Assembly: GCA_964602275.1 (NCBI GenBank)
Contig: CAZRQF010000056.1
Span: 1 to 6,618 of the forward strand
DNA from: RGIG6291 sp964602275
GTDB taxonomy: Bacteria; Bacillota; Clostridia; TANB77; UBA1234
Length of the DNA: 6,618 nt
Direction: 5' to 3'
Below are positions 5,748 through 6,618 of this stretch, piece after piece. The position numbers were made by a program, and so were the translations under genes. Every line of letters begins with the position of its first letter. The first letter of the stretch is position 1. Under the pieces are notes generated by a model, which worked only from the letters and a program-made list of their open reading frames with translations, made no database searches and was not told where the DNA came from.

Positions 5748-6581
5748 TTATTCAACATATTTTTCTCTCAATATTTCTATTTCTTTTGCATAACCTTCTA
5801 TCTCATTTGGTGTTTCTAAAAAGAATGGCAAATGTTTTAGTTTTGGATGATTAATTATTTTTTCAAAAGTTTCAAGTCCGATACTGCCTTCTCCAATTTT
5901 TTCATGTCTATCTTTGTGGCTCGCAAATGGATTTTTGCTATCATTTAAGTGTATTGCTTTAAGTCGCTCCAAACCTATAACTCTATCAAATTCGTTTATC
6001 ACTCCATCTAAATCATTTACAATATCGTATCCCGCATCATAAATATGGCAAGTGTCTAAGCATACTCCAAGCTTTTCAGAAAGTTTTACGCCATCTATAA
6101 TTCTTCTTATTTCTTCAAAGCTTCTACCAATCTCAGAGCCTTTTCCTGCCATAGTTTCAAGTAAAACGGTTGTATTTTGCTCTGGCATTAAAATTTCGTC
6201 TAAAGCTTCAATAATCAACTTAATGCCAACATCAACACCTTGACTTACATGACTTCCCGGATGAAAATTATACAAATTATTTGGTGTATATTCCATTCTT
6301 CTTAAATCATCTTTCATTGTATCTATGCCAAATCTTCTTGTATCTTCATTTGCAGAACATATATTAATCGTATACGGTGCATGAGCTAGAATATTGCAAA
6401 AATTATTTTCATTAGCTATTTTATAAAAATCTTCTATATCCTTTTCGCTAATTTCTTTTGCAGTTCCACCTCTTGGATTACGAGTAAAAAACTGAAAAGT
6501 ATTCGCATTTATCGAAACAGCCTCTTTCGCCATATGAGCATAGCCTTTAGACGCTGATAAGTGACACCCTATATTTAACAT
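5748..6581 (-). CDS. nfo: Endonuclease IV (AP endonuclease, Nfo)
   Basis: The product is 277 residues, the normal length. It is a TIM-barrel, trinuclear-zinc enzyme that cuts the DNA backbone 5' to abasic sites in base excision repair, and members also have 3'-repair diesterase activity. All expected metal ligands are visible: His67 (LAHAPY), His107 (NFHPGSH), Glu142 (LLETMAG), Asp176 and His179 (CLDTCHIYDAGYD), His211 (HLNDSK), Asp224 and His226 (KDRHEKIGEG) and Glu256 (FFLETP). The three classical AP-endonuclease-2 family signatures are thus intact. The N-terminus MLNIGCHLSASKG is standard and the ATG at 6581 has GGAGG 6 nt upstream. It is the first gene of the cluster visible here, and ung follows 15 nt later. 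No sign of decay. Confidence 0.97.
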   Translation of the reverse strand: MLNIGCHLSASKGYAHMAKEAVSINANTFQFFTRNPRGGTAKEISEKDIEDFYKIANENNFCNILAHAPYTINICSANEDTRRFGIDTMKDDLRRMEYTPNNLYNFHPGSHVSQGVDVGIKLIIEALDEILMPEQNTTVLLETMAGKGSEIGRSFEEIRRIIDGVKLSEKLGVCLDTCHIYDAGYDIVNDLDGVINEFDRVIGLERLKAIHLNDSKNPFASHKDRHEKIGEGSIGLETFEKIINHPKLKHLPFFLETPNEIEGYAKEIEILREKYVE

Positions 6582-6618
6582 TATTAACCTCCAAAATAAA
6601 ATTTCATTTCCGATTTTA
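6582..6618 (-). promoter_or_regulatory. Upstream edge of nfo: ribosome binding site and possible -10 box
   Basis: GGAGG (6592-6588) is the nfo ribosome binding site. At the extreme edge the minus strand reads TAAAAT (6618-6613), a 5/6 match to a -10 box that would give a leader of about 25 nt. The same bases could instead hold the TAA stop of another operon gene. A -35 box, if any, is outside the window, so whether nfo is the first gene of the operon is undecided. Confidence 0.3.

Larger units (their letters stand above)
649..6581 (-). other. Probable six-gene operon nfo-ung-trmFO-stalk-stalk-flavin reductase
   Basis: Six genes lie on one strand with gaps of 15, 30, -17, 12 and 10 nt. No hairpin followed by a U-tract is apparent in any of these gaps, while one directly follows the last gene. 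Ribosome binding sites lie within or across the preceding reading frame for the last three genes. Co-transcription is an inference from spacing; internal promoters cannot be excluded. Confidence 0.7.

Noticed and set aside
1..6618. Mobile element, CRISPR array, phage or defence system
   Set aside because: No repeats in array, no transposase or integrase motifs, no terminal inverted repeats, and every gene is accounted for by housekeeping or exported-protein families.

Overview
The window is AT-rich, and every convincing gene lies on the minus strand, so transcription runs from high to low coordinates. Start regions carry strong AAGGAGG-type ribosome binding sites. Together with TrmFO, copper-amine-oxidase-N 'stalk' proteins and an SH3b-CAP secreted protein, this points to a low-GC Bacillota, most likely a Clostridia-type anaerobe. 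The species cannot be named from this sequence.

Layout in transcription order. At 6581-5748 is nfo (endonuclease IV), followed 15 nt later by ung (uracil-DNA glycosylase, 5732-5058). Next come trmFO (folate- and FAD-dependent tRNA m5U54 methyltransferase, 5027-3735), two tandem paralogous exported proteins with a copper-amine-oxidase-N stalk domain and a divergent C-terminal domain (3751-2504 and 2491-1217), and a flavin-reductase-like FMN protein (1206-649). Gaps between genes are 10 to 30 nt, or a 17-nt overlap at trmFO/stalk. Three of the ribosome binding sites lie in or across the end of the preceding gene, so the six genes look like one translationally coupled operon.

After the flavin-reductase gene is a terminator-like hairpin (590-635, read on the minus strand) followed by seven U. 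Its 3' arm is also the Shine-Dalgarno sequence of the next gene, a secreted SH3b plus CAP (YkwD-type) protein that starts at 581 and runs out of the window at base 1. This overlap of terminator, ribosome binding site and possible private promoter is the most unusual feature in the window.

Functionally, Ung and Nfo are successive steps of base excision repair: Ung makes an abasic site and Nfo incises it. TrmFO is tRNA modification. The two stalk proteins and the CAP protein are exported and probably act at the cell wall or surface. The flavin-reductase-like protein is a cytoplasmic redox protein of unknown partner. I see no RNA genes, CRISPR, insertion sequences, phage genes or defence system. 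Most of the window is ordinary housekeeping plus a small cell-envelope set.
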